NCBI GenBank assembly: GCA_965223095.1
Contig: OZ244979.1
Coordinates: 124,001-188,000, forward strand
DNA: 64,000 nt
Source of the DNA: J054 sp965223095
GTDB taxonomy: Bacteria > Pseudomonadota > Gammaproteobacteria > Steroidobacterales > GCA-2729495
Reading direction: 5' to 3'
The notes under the pieces are model-generated. The model saw only the letters and a list, made by a program, of their open reading frames with translations. It did no database searches and was not told the DNA's origin. Below, one piece after another: positions 24,816 through 33,193 of this stretch (positions are counted from its first letter, which is position 1; the number at the start of each line of letters is the position of its first letter). The position numbers were made by a program, and so were the translations under genes.

Positions 24816-25671
24816 ACGTGAAGCCGTCACCGTCACGCAACACCTGCACAACCGACGGGCCTGAAAAATGCGCGCCCATCAAATAAGTGCCCGTGTCGGC
24901 AATTCTGTCTAACAGATTTTGGCGAGTTTCCAGGGCTCGATAAGGATCCGTGTCGAACTGGCTACTCCAATCAAAGCGCTCTATTTGTACCGGATGATGA
25001 ACCACATCACCGCTGAGGCACGCTTGCTCATGACCATCATCCAATTCGATAACGACATTCCCAGGTGTGTGGCCCGGTGCATGGGACAACTGTATTCCTG
25101 TGAGAATCTCATGATCATAATCCACCCGGTCAACCTGGCCCGCGGCTATCACCGGTAGCACGCTGTCATTCCAAGGACGAGAGTACGGGTTCCCCGGATC
25201 AATCTGGTGATAGTTTTCCCAATAACTCAGCTCGCCGGCCGCGAAAAGGTAGCGGGCATTGGGAAAAGTGGGCATCCAGCGACCGTCTTGTAACTGCGTA
25301 TTCCAGCCCACATGGTCGCCATGCAAATGCGTGCAACACACGAAATCGATGTCAGCAGGGGTCAGACCGACGGTTTGCAAGCGATGAAGATAAGGCCTCT
25401 CTTGCTGGTGCCATTCAGGCAAAAATGGACGATTCTTATGATTACCGACACAAGTATCCACCAGCAAATTGCCACCCGCTGTTTTTACGACCAGGCTATG
25501 AAACGACATGATCAGCAATCCCGTGGTGGAATCAACGAAGGCTTCATCGCGGCCTGCACGAGTGGCTAAGACATCCGCGCGTGAAACATTGCGCAATAGG
25601 AAACTGGGCTCTCTTTCGCGCCACTGGAATTCCTGTACGCGGTGAATATCGAAGGGACCAGGTAGTCGCAT
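24796..25671 (-). CDS. MBL-fold metallo-hydrolase
   Basis: 291 residues of the metallo-beta-lactamase superfamily. The zinc motif HxHxDH is complete (H115, H117, D119, H120 in THLHGDHVGW), followed by the third-site His in SHAPGHTPGN and a metal-bridging Asp in CLSGDVVH. No signal peptide, so cytoplasmic. The general shape resembles lactonases of the AiiA-like group, so ring-opening of a lactone intermediate is possible. It lies 9 bp after the transporter gene and overlaps the monooxygenase gene, inside the eight-gene operon. A quorum-quenching role cannot be claimed from sequence. Confidence 0.87.
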   Translation of the reverse strand: MRLPGPFDIHRVQEFQWREREPSFLLRNVSRADVLATRAGRDEAFVDSTTGLLIMSFHSLVVKTAGGNLLVDTCVGNHKNRPFLPEWHQQERPYLHRLQTVGLTPADIDFVCCTHLHGDHVGWNTQLQDGRWMPTFPNARYLFAAGELSYWENYHQIDPGNPYSRPWNDSVLPVIAAGQVDRVDYDHEILTGIQLSHAPGHTPGNVVIELDDGHEQACLSGDVVHHPVQIERFDWSSQFDTDPYRALETRQNLLDRIADTGTYLMGAHFSGPSVVQVLRDGDGFTYAHTRG

Positions 25672-25680
25672 CGGAATAGC

Positions 25681-27015
25681 TTAGCGCAGCGCGGGTTGCA
25701 GATCTCGCGAGGATAATCGATACCAATACAATAAGCTGGCGGCTAGCAGCTGACACAGCACGGGAATCCATATAAAGCCGATATACATGGCCAATACCGC
25801 CGAATCCGCCTGTGGCGCGTCCGTGGGCAAGTGCTTATCGAATCCCATACTCGACAATAGCGCGCCGATGACCAACGGTCCCAAGGCCAGGGCAGATTTT
25901 TCGACAAAACTGAAGGCCGCCGACAATACGGCTTCGCGACGAACGCCGGTGCGTTGGTAATCCCAAGCGAAGGTATCCATCAGCATTGAATGGCCGTACA
26001 AAAAGCTACCCGCCGCAAAAATCCCTAGGAACACTCCGCGCAGGGCGATCCAGAAGATCGGCTCCTGGGGTGTCGCCAAGGACCAGGTCGCTAAGGTCAA
26101 TACGAACCCCACCAAGCACACAACGTAGGCCGGCCGCTTATCGATGATGCGAGAAACCCAAGCGCAAACCGGTGTAAACAAAATCGTCGCGGCTGCCTGG
26201 GCGAGCCCATAGATCGCCAACACCTGCGGGCCTTTTTGTAAAACACTGGAGAGGAAAAACAGCATTACCGCGACAAAAGACGAAATGCCGGCGTAAATAA
26301 GCGTCTTCATGCCCATGAGCACCAGCAAAGGCTGATTGGCGGCCAGCCAGCGCAGATGCTGGGCAACAGGAATTTTTTCCTCGCTTGGCGTTGTTTGCCG
26401 CGCACCCACCGTGCCAAGAGCCGTTAGCAACATCGCCACGGTGATGACACCGCCGATGACCCATCCCATGCTGGCATAGGCGGCTCGGTCTTCACCGAAG
26501 AATGCCACCAAGCCCGGGACACCGGCCGAGCCGAGAAAATTACCCAGGGTCATGAACACCACCCGCCAAACCATCACGCGGGTCCGTTCGTGATAGTCAT
26601 CGGTCAGCTCCGCCGGCATGGCCATGTAGGGCACTTGGAAGGCGGTATAGGAAAGGGCATAGAGCACCAGAGACAAGACAAGGAAACCATAAACAGCGGT
26701 TCCGGTGGCGGCTTCCGGAATGTTGAACAAGCAGGCGAAGGACAGTCCGCAAAAAAGCGAAGAACCGAGCAAGTATGGTCGTCGCCGTCCCCAACGCGAA
26801 CGCGTGCGGTCGGATAACAAGCCCATCGGTGGATCGGTGAAAACGTCGAGTAATTTGGAACCAAACAACAAGGCCCCGGCGACTACGGGTTCAATCTTTA
26901 CCAGGTTGACCAAGTAGAAGAGCAACAAGACCGACACGCCATTCAGCATGGTCGTCGTGGCCAAGGTACCCAGCCCCCAAAACGCGGCAATACGAACCGG
27001 CACGCGGCCGGCCAT
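25681..27015 (-). CDS. GPH-type MFS sodium/proton symporter
   Basis: 444-residue transporter with 12 predicted helices. The motif DVFTDPPMGLLSDRTRSRWGRRRPYLL near residues 55-80 (key residues D, P, G, D-R-T and R-W-G-R-R-R-P) identifies the glycoside-pentoside-hexuronide:cation symporter family. The ATG at 27015 is chosen: it lies 4 bp after the molybdoenzyme stop and starts near the first helix; an upstream ATG at 27066 would add 17 residues lying inside that gene. GPH members in aerobic degraders carry sugars, sulfoquinovose or aromatic glycosides. Here it likely imports the operon's substrate; that is inferred from position only. Confidence 0.88.
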   Translation of the reverse strand: MAGRVPVRIAAFWGLGTLATTTMLNGVSVLLLFYLVNLVKIEPVVAGALLFGSKLLDVFTDPPMGLLSDRTRSRWGRRRPYLLGSSLFCGLSFACLFNIPEAATGTAVYGFLVLSLVLYALSYTAFQVPYMAMPAELTDDYHERTRVMVWRVVFMTLGNFLGSAGVPGLVAFFGEDRAAYASMGWVIGGVITVAMLLTALGTVGARQTTPSEEKIPVAQHLRWLAANQPLLVLMGMKTLIYAGISSFVAVMLFFLSSVLQKGPQVLAIYGLAQAAATILFTPVCAWVSRIIDKRPAYVVCLVGFVLTLATWSLATPQEPIFWIALRGVFLGIFAAGSFLYGHSMLMDTFAWDYQRTGVRREAVLSAAFSFVEKSALALGPLVIGALLSSMGFDKHLPTDAPQADSAVLAMYIGFIWIPVLCQLLAASLLYWYRLSSRDLQPALR

Positions 27016-27019
27016 GCTG

Positions 27020-29320
27020 TTATTCAAGTCCCTCGGACCAATGCTTACCCACGTCGGCGCTGCCATCGGCCGTGGCGCGCAGCATGCGCAAGACGCGCCA
27101 CGGCGTCATGGGAATTTCCGGCAGCATGGCCCCCACCGCATCTTGCACCGCGGCCGCCACGGCTGACATGCTGACGACGATGGGGCCTTCGCCAACTTCC
27201 TTGGCACCAAACGGCCCATACGGATCAATGGTCTCAACCAAACTGTATTCCACGCGCGGTAACTCGTAGGCGCGGGGTAGTTTGTATTCCAAGCGTGAGG
27301 GATTCAGCACCAAGCCGTTCTCCACCCGGCATTCTTCGTAGAGCACCTGACTCATTCCGGAAAAAACTTGGCCATCTAACTGGCCTTCCACGGCCAGCGG
27401 ATTCATGGCCCGACCGATATCGTGTGCGGCCCATACTTTATCGACGGTTACCGCGCCGGTATTCGGATCGACTTCAACCTCAGCAACCTGCGCGCCGAAT
27501 GAAAATGCTAGCGCACCCATAGCCTTTGGCGAATTGAAAAATCCACGGCCCATCACAAACCGGCCTTCTTCGCTGTGCAGACTCTTGGCCGCCATTTCCT
27601 TAAAGCTCATTCGCTTAGCGGCGTCGTCTTGAACGCGGGCGTAGCCGTCTTGCAGTTTCACGACCTTCGCGTCCACACCCATTTCGCGTGCGGCAATGGC
27701 CAGCAATTGATCCCGCGCATCCTCGCAAGCGGCTTTTACCGCATTGCCCGTCATGAAAGTTCCGCGCTGGGAAAAAGCGCCCCAATCAAAGGGCGTAATG
27801 TCCGAGTCCCCCTGGACGATACGGATGTTTTCCGGCTGGGTGCCCAATACTTCGGCGGCAATCATGCCCATAACCGTGTGCGAGCCTTGGCCCATATCGG
27901 GAATGCCGGTGAACAGAGTCACAATGCCATCATCGGCCACTTTAACCATCGCCGCCGAAGTGTCGTTGTCCGCGCCCTTACTGCCAGACGCCTGCGCACC
28001 GATGCCCATACCAATACCCCGGTACTTCGGCAACTTACCGCGCTTCTCCCGCCAGCCAGAACGCTCCACCACCCGCTCAATACATTCCTTCAGCCCGCAG
28101 GATGCAAACACGCTGCCATCGGCTGCCTCGAAACCCGGATCCACCGCATTCTTTAAGTGAAACTCCGCGGGATCCATACCCAATTCCTTCGCCACATGAC
28201 TCATATGCTGCATCCAGCCTGCACTCATACGCCCCATGATGCCGCCATGATGCGAACCTTTGGGTACCGTGTTGGTAAATACAAAGCGGCCCTTGTAACG
28301 AACACCCTCCGGCTTGTACAACCAGTTCATGTAGATAGACGGCAACCACAAAATCATGTGCCATTCATCATGGCCACCGGTATCGAAACTGCATTCCGTT
28401 TCCAAAGCCTTGATGGTGCCATCCTTGGTAACACCCGTCCGGAAACGGTACAGGGTATCTCCGGAGCCCCGAAACATGATGAACTCTTCGTCAGCGGTAG
28501 CCTTAATTTTCACCGGCTTGCCAGCAGCCCGCGATAATAGCGCGGCGATGAGATGATGCGGCTTGGGCCGGCCGCGGCCGGTAAACGCGCCACCGATATT
28601 TGGATAAACAATACGTATTTGGCTCTCACTCAAACCCAATGCCCTGCTGATATCGAGCTTGTACATGGCCGCGGATTGCGTGGGCGTATATAAATGTAGC
28701 TTTTCAGAATTTGACCAATCGGCTAAAGCCACATGCAATTCAGCCAGGGTGTTGTGTTGCATGGGTGTTTTGAATTCATCGGTGATGATCAAATCACTCT
28801 CGGCGAAACCCCGCTCAGGGTCACCCCAATCCTGCTCTAGCTTCGGCCCGACGTTCCCTGGCGCGCGCGCGTGAATTTGTGGGGCGTCGTCCTTCAGCGC
28901 AGCACGCAAGCGGGTTACGGCTGGTAGGGGTTCGTACTCCACTTCAATGAGCGCTATGGCCTCTTCGGCGGTCAGCAAATCCACAGCGGCCACGGCTGCG
29001 ACCTCTTCCCCCACATAGTTCACACAATCACCAGCAAACACGCTTTGGTGCTCGGTAAACATAACCTCGGGTACATCGGCATGGGTGATCACAGCTTTCA
29101 CGCCGGGCAGCGCTGCCGCTTTGCGCGTATCGATACGCAGAATTTTGGCGCGCGGATGTATGGAACGCAGAATCTTGCCCTGCAGCATGCCGGGCAAGCG
29201 CACATCATCGGTAAATTGGGAACGCCCGGATACTTTGTCGAATCCGTCTAAGCGCGGCTGACGCCGGCCCAGTACCGCAAGTGGCTCGGCATCAGTTTTG
29301 GCCACCGATTCTTCGGGCAT
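27020..29320 (-). CDS. Molybdenum hydroxylase large subunit, HcrA-like
   Basis: 766-residue molybdopterin subunit of the xanthine dehydrogenase family. An N-terminal a/b hammerhead domain (RQPRLDGFDKVSGRSQFTDDV) is followed by the cofactor-binding domain with GGAFTGRG, DMGQGSHTV, GAFSQRGTFMTGNAV and the C-terminal GAKEVGEGP segment, which carries the catalytic glutamate position. Length matches the alpha subunit of 4-hydroxybenzoyl-CoA reductase (about 769). The ATG at 29320 overlaps the preceding stop as TAATG; a longer frame to 29419 is unlikely. The cognate FAD subunit has the HBCR-specific cysteines, so a reductive dehydroxylase-like or related CoA-ester enzyme is possible. Substrate unproven. 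Confidence 0.88.
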   Translation of the reverse strand: MPEESVAKTDAEPLAVLGRRQPRLDGFDKVSGRSQFTDDVRLPGMLQGKILRSIHPRAKILRIDTRKAAALPGVKAVITHADVPEVMFTEHQSVFAGDCVNYVGEEVAAVAAVDLLTAEEAIALIEVEYEPLPAVTRLRAALKDDAPQIHARAPGNVGPKLEQDWGDPERGFAESDLIITDEFKTPMQHNTLAELHVALADWSNSEKLHLYTPTQSAAMYKLDISRALGLSESQIRIVYPNIGGAFTGRGRPKPHHLIAALLSRAAGKPVKIKATADEEFIMFRGSGDTLYRFRTGVTKDGTIKALETECSFDTGGHDEWHMILWLPSIYMNWLYKPEGVRYKGRFVFTNTVPKGSHHGGIMGRMSAGWMQHMSHVAKELGMDPAEFHLKNAVDPGFEAADGSVFASCGLKECIERVVERSGWREKRGKLPKYRGIGMGIGAQASGSKGADNDTSAAMVKVADDGIVTLFTGIPDMGQGSHTVMGMIAAEVLGTQPENIRIVQGDSDITPFDWGAFSQRGTFMTGNAVKAACEDARDQLLAIAAREMGVDAKVVKLQDGYARVQDDAAKRMSFKEMAAKSLHSEEGRFVMGRGFFNSPKAMGALAFSFGAQVAEVEVDPNTGAVTVDKVWAAHDIGRAMNPLAVEGQLDGQVFSGMSQVLYEECRVENGLVLNPSRLEYKLPRAYELPRVEYSLVETIDPYGPFGAKEVGEGPIVVSMSAVAAAVQDAVGAMLPEIPMTPWRVLRMLRATADGSADVGKHWSEGLE

Positions 29321-30051
29321 TAAAAAGTCTCGTGAAGTTCCGTTAATTCGTAGGCCGTCTGCATGTAGCCGGCCACTTGGGCCTTCAGCACGATGAAATC
29401 GCCATCGGTGGTCGTCCAAATGTCATAGTCCGGATGTTCGCCCGCCATACCTGTGACGGCCACAAAGCGAAAATGCCAGGCGGTAAAGCGACCGGCTGCA
29501 ACACTAATGGATTCCTCACCATCAAAAACCATGTTGGCGTTCACCGTGCACAGCATGGGCCCCGTCGCGCCCCGGTGATCCGGTGAAGACAACACCGCGA
29601 CCACTTGCTGTACTTCCCCGGGCCGACTGCGATCAAGCTGTTGCGTCGCCCAACCGTCGTTTTGAATGGCATGACCGCCAAAAAAACTCGCGCCCGCGGG
29701 CATAGCCCTGCGCTGTGACACGCGGCCATCGGGTACCGTCATGGTTTCACATTCGGCAACACCCTGAGTAAAGCGGAACCAACCTGAGCCCGCAAATTCA
29801 TCGCCCACGGTGATCCGCACGAAAGCATCGGCAGGACTGAAATCAGGATTTAAGTTGAGTTGCACGAAACGCAACACGCTAGGCCGATCATCAATTTCTG
29901 AATGAGCCAACAAAGAACGTCTACCGTCACCGTGCTTGACCAAGGTCCAACGCTCGCGACCGCGCTCTTCGCCGAGACGGTCGGGTTTATTGGAGGTGTA
30001 TCGCAGTATCCCGCGGCGCACGCTATGCGCGCGCTGTAGGTAGTCTTTCAT
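29320..30051 (-). CDS. Unknown protein inside molybdenum hydroxylase operon
   Basis: 243 residues, no signal peptide, no family recognised. The sequence is rich in beta-type segments (SVLRFVQLNLNPDFSPADAF, GSGWFRFTQGVAECETMTV, FTAWHFRFVAVTG, DYDIWTTTDGDFIVLKAQV). The final FTAWHF...DYDIWTTTDGDFIV stretch loosely recalls DUF3108-like beta-barrels that read out lipids. It starts by a four-base overlap (ATGA) with the iron-sulfur subunit gene and its stop overlaps the start of the large subunit. It is therefore made in strict stoichiometric coupling with the enzyme. It could be a substrate-binding partner, a maturation factor or an independent enzyme; nothing in the sequence decides. Confidence 0.7.
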   Translation of the reverse strand: MKDYLQRAHSVRRGILRYTSNKPDRLGEERGRERWTLVKHGDGRRSLLAHSEIDDRPSVLRFVQLNLNPDFSPADAFVRITVGDEFAGSGWFRFTQGVAECETMTVPDGRVSQRRAMPAGASFFGGHAIQNDGWATQQLDRSRPGEVQQVVAVLSSPDHRGATGPMLCTVNANMVFDGEESISVAAGRFTAWHFRFVAVTGMAGEHPDYDIWTTTDGDFIVLKAQVAGYMQTAYELTELHETF

Positions 30052-30530
30052 GGCTTGACCTTATTCGCGTTGCGCAGTGCGTCTTTTACCTTGATGTGCC
30101 CGGTACATCGACAAAGTACCCCCGCCATGCCGTCGTTAATCTCTTCCTCACTAGGGTTCGGCGAACGGTTTAGCACAGCCTGGGCCGACATGATTACGCC
30201 GGGCGTACAAAAACCACATTGCACTGCGCCGTAGTCAATAAAGGCTTGTTGAATTGGTGCCAATTGCCCATCTGATTCCAAGCCCTCGATGGTGGTGATG
30301 GATTCACCCGCCCATTCCAAGGCCGGCGTCAAACAGGACAAAAAAACCTCGCCGCGAGAATTATTCACCGAACAAATACCGCAAGTTCCCGTGGCGCAAC
30401 CTTCTTTGGTACCCGTTAAGCCGATGGGGCCGCGAATAATGTCCAACAAGGTTTGCCGGGGCGAGACCAATACCTCGTAGGTATCTCCATTAACGGTCAG
30501 ACTCATCACTTGGCGACTACGCAATGGCAC
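30048..30530 (-). CDS. [2Fe-2S] subunit of molybdenum hydroxylase, HcrC-like
   Basis: About 160 residues with two iron-sulfur domains. The plant-type ferredoxin domain has the ligand pattern GCATGTCGICSV plus a later cysteine in FLSCLTP. The helical C-terminal domain has QCGFCTPG and LCRCTGH. All eight cysteines are present. It shuttles electrons between the molybdenum site and FAD. Starts are ambiguous: GTG 30530 has GGAGG seven bases upstream, ATG 30536 overlaps the FAD-subunit stop, and ATG 30506 begins at the domain (MSLTVNGD). Length fits the gamma subunit of 4-hydroxybenzoyl-CoA reductase (about 161). Confidence 0.9.
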   Translation of the reverse strand: MPLRSRQVMSLTVNGDTYEVLVSPRQTLLDIIRGPIGLTGTKEGCATGTCGICSVNNSRGEVFLSCLTPALEWAGESITTIEGLESDGQLAPIQQAFIDYGAVQCGFCTPGVIMSAQAVLNRSPNPSEEEINDGMAGVLCRCTGHIKVKDALRNANKVKP

Positions 30531-30532
30531 CC

Positions 30533-31486
30533 TCATCCCTCCCGCAACTTCAGCAAAGCATCTTCCACCAGCATCTTTGCCAGCCCGCTCTTGTACGCAG
30601 CGGGCGTATAAAGGTTCGTCAAAGTACCGAGCTCCGGGCGAACAGCGGCCACCGCCGCGGCGATGGTTTGTGGCGTCAAATCACCCTCGGCAAGAATTTT
30701 AGCGGGCTTGTTTAGAACCACGGGGCGACTGGTTAAACAACCCAAGACCAAGCGCCAATTTCCGCGGCGTGCGGCAATCACACCATAGGAGAAATCATTG
30801 CCCTTACGTGATGTTTCTTTAATGAACACCATGCGGTCGTTGCTGGGTGGTATGACCACCGCCGTCAGAATTTCGTTAGTTCTACGCCGCGTATGTTTAA
30901 TGCCGTCATTGGTGTAAAAATCTGCCAGCGACATTTCTCTTTCACCCTCGACACTACGCAAAACGACTCGGGCATCTAAAGCGATGAGTGGTGCTGCCGT
31001 ATCCGCGGCATTCAGGGCCACGCAAACCGATGAAGTTTTAATAGCGTGACAAATGGACACACCGGTCTTTAAACAACCGCCTTTGGCTGCCCGCCATTCC
31101 GCCGTCTGGTTGGTATACCAGCAGCGCGTGTCCAAACAGAGATTGCCGCCTAAGGTGGCCATGTTCCGAATATGGCGCGAAGCCACCGAACGAAGCGCCT
31201 TGCGCAACGCTGGATGGGCCTGCAGAGCCGGCCAGCGCTCCAAATCCGTCAGGCGTGCGCCGGCGCCCAGGTATAAACGGCCATCAGCTAGCTCATGACA
31301 AGCTTGCAACTCCGGCAAATCGCGCAGACTTAATAGCACATCGGGAGCGAATAGTTGCCCCCGCATGTTGAACACCACATCAGTACCGCCCGCTAACAAT
31401 TTGCTTGATCCGGCCTGCGCATTAAGCACCGCAAGTCCCTCCTCAAGACTGCTGGGCTTGATGAATTCGTGGTCGGGCAAATGCAT
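30533..31486 (-). CDS. FAD subunit with extra [4Fe-4S] loop, HcrB-like
   Basis: 317 residues. The FAD-binding fold of CoxM/HcrB type is shown by LLAGGTDVVFNMR and ASRHIRNMATLGGNL. Between these and the next FAD strand lies an insertion with cysteines at 122, 138, 146 and 155 (TRC, GGC, SIC, SVC). These are the numbers and spacing I recall for the four ligands of the additional [4Fe-4S] cluster in Thauera aromatica 4-hydroxybenzoyl-CoA reductase beta subunit, absent from ordinary xanthine dehydrogenases. The ATG at 31486 gives this register; the frame stays open to 31768 but the extra 94 residues are arginine-rich and non-conserved. First gene of the operon. Confidence 0.88.
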   Translation of the reverse strand: MHLPDHEFIKPSSLEEGLAVLNAQAGSSKLLAGGTDVVFNMRGQLFAPDVLLSLRDLPELQACHELADGRLYLGAGARLTDLERWPALQAHPALRKALRSVASRHIRNMATLGGNLCLDTRCWYTNQTAEWRAAKGGCLKTGVSICHAIKTSSVCVALNAADTAAPLIALDARVVLRSVEGEREMSLADFYTNDGIKHTRRRTNEILTAVVIPPSNDRMVFIKETSRKGNDFSYGVIAARRGNWRLVLGCLTSRPVVLNKPAKILAEGDLTPQTIAAAVAAVRPELGTLTNLYTPAAYKSGLAKMLVEDALLKLREG

Positions 31487-31974
31487 GGCCTGAGTATCAC
31501 TCAATCCGCAGCCCCACGACCACTGCTGGCAGACCTTGGACCCTTGGCATCCGGGCAGTGGCCAAACGGCTGCGGGGCGGCTCAAAGGCCGGGAGCGGCG
31601 ATACGATTTGATGGCAGCTCGAACAAGGACACCCAGTGCTCCAGCGCCAAAGCCGGCGACTGATCTACGGGCATGCCGCCGTGCAATCGCCCGGGTAGTC
31701 AATCTGCACACAGCGGTCGCGCGTGGCGCAAATCTTTCGTCTTTGGCATGAATCGGCGCCGCGATCACCAGACCCTGAGCTTAGCGTACTGCTACAAACG
31801 CAAAACCGGCAGACGAAATCGCTAAATCGAGCAAGCCGGCAAAGCAAACTGTGGACCGGCGCAGCTTATTTTCTGGCGAAAGCCGCTATAAATAGAGGCG
31901 GGTCCGAACCGGATGAAAAACGAGGCTAAGTAACCACTCGCCAGCTGCGCGGGCGAAACGGCAACAAGGTCAAG
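31487..31974. other. 488-bp divergent region between molybdoenzyme operon and diguanylate cyclase
   Basis: No convincing gene. It must hold the promoter of the minus-strand operon. For the plus-strand diguanylate cyclase a TATAAAT box is visible at 31887-31893, about 80 bp before the ATG, with only a weak -35 region. No clear palindromic operator was seen. Confidence 0.45.
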
Positions 31975-33180
31975 ATGGAAGCTAGAGAACAAATAGAACT
32001 TGGTTTTCCTTGGCTAAAATTCAAAGCGCCTCTGGAACATAACTTTCAAGCAAGCCTAGGCGATGATCGCCTTGTGAGAATCCGTTGGGCTTTGCTCGCC
32101 GCGCTACTCGCCGTGAGCAGTCTAATGCTCTTGGATCTGGCCCTCGGCGGGAGTCAAGGCAACTTACCCCTGACCAGAGTCCTCTTTTTAGTGGGCCTGG
32201 GCCTGCTGACGCTCTTGCTGGCCGCGAGCTTTACCAAAGCGCTACAGCCCTACGTTTTAATAACCGCCACCGCCAGCTGTACGGTCCTGACCCTGCTAGC
32301 ACTAGTGATTATGAGCATTGATGGCGCCGCAATATCGCCTATAGCTTTAGCTTGTTTCGTACTGCTGACTGTCTACATTTATCTCGTTCTGGCGCCATCG
32401 TTTTGGACTGGGCTGGCCGCGGGCATCAGTATTCTGTTGGCCGTCACGATATTTTCCATCGGGTCCGAGGGTTTTCAAACTGCTTGGCCGTTCACGGCCT
32501 TACTCTTGTTTCTCGCCAATATGCTTGGCGCGACCTGCCTCTATGGGCTTGAATTCCAGCAACGCAAACATTTTCTGCATACGAGTTTGCACGAGACTCG
32601 CGGGCGCACAGACAGACTAACGGGAATCGCAAATCGCGAATGTTTTTTGAGTCACTTGGAAAAGCTTTGGACAATCTGCCAGCGGGATGAGCTACCCATT
32701 TGCTTGGCGACCATTGATATCGACTACTTCAGAAGCTACAACAAGCAGTATGGACATCGAGCTGGCGACGAGTGCCTAAAGAAAATTGCGGCGGTGATGC
32801 AAGGGGCTTGCCGTCGGCCTAGCGATCTTGTCGCACGCTATGGCGGAGAAGAGTTTGTGCTAATACTGACAGGTTCCAGCCTGGATCATGCACACTTGAA
32901 GCTCTCGGATTTGCTGGCGAAAATTGAAGGCCTCAATATCACCCACGCTGGCGCTTCAGGCTCTAAGCGGGTAACCGCCAGCGCCGGACTCGCGCATCTT
33001 TACCCGCACGAAACCGAGCGTGAGGCCGATGACCTGCTCAAACTCGCACAAGAAGCGCTAAACACCGCGAAACAAAAAGGCCGAAATCGTGTTGTCGTGT
33101 CCCACGATGGTCGCGAAAGAAACTTGGCCACGGGAATTTTCCAACTCATGCGCACCGGACAACTCACCCGCCTAAGCTAG
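31975..33180 (+). CDS. Membrane-bound diguanylate cyclase (GGDEF)
   Basis: 401 residues. Residues ~35-195 form about six transmembrane helices (for example ALLAALLAVSSLMLLDLALG, TALLLFLANMLGATCLYGL), a sensory membrane module. The GGDEF domain follows: DRLTGIANRECFL, substrate-binding IDIDYFRSYN, and the active loop GGEEF at 290-294. The inhibitory I-site RxxD is at 281-284 (RPSD), five residues before the loop, so product feedback is expected. It makes cyclic di-GMP at the inner membrane. No phosphodiesterase domain is present. The gene is monocistronic and convergent with the quinoprotein gene; a 7-bp hairpin CCGCCTA/TAGGCGG spans its stop codon (33168-33184). Confidence 0.92.
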   Translation: MEAREQIELGFPWLKFKAPLEHNFQASLGDDRLVRIRWALLAALLAVSSLMLLDLALGGSQGNLPLTRVLFLVGLGLLTLLLAASFTKALQPYVLITATASCTVLTLLALVIMSIDGAAISPIALACFVLLTVYIYLVLAPSFWTGLAAGISILLAVTIFSIGSEGFQTAWPFTALLLFLANMLGATCLYGLEFQQRKHFLHTSLHETRGRTDRLTGIANRECFLSHLEKLWTICQRDELPICLATIDIDYFRSYNKQYGHRAGDECLKKIAAVMQGACRRPSDLVARYGGEEFVLILTGSSLDHAHLKLSDLLAKIEGLNITHAGASGSKRVTASAGLAHLYPHETEREADDLLKLAQEALNTAKQKGRNRVVVSHDGRERNLATGIFQLMRTGQLTRLS

Positions 33181-33184
33181 GCGG
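33168..33184. terminator. Short hairpin at convergent gene junction
   Basis: CCGCCTA at 33168-33174 pairs with TAGGCGG at 33178-33184 around AGC, overlapping the diguanylate cyclase stop codon. No T-tract follows on either strand, so termination here would be weak or factor-dependent. Confidence 0.35.
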
Positions 33185-33193
33185 CCTGCGCAA

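Noticed and set aside
24796..25671. Quorum-quenching lactonase identity for the MBL-fold protein
   Set aside because: HxHxDH is common to the whole superfamily; nothing in the sequence or context points to acyl-homoserine lactones.
31487..31768. N-terminal extension of the FAD subunit
   Set aside because: Arginine-rich and unlike the family. The shorter start puts the four cluster cysteines in the expected register.
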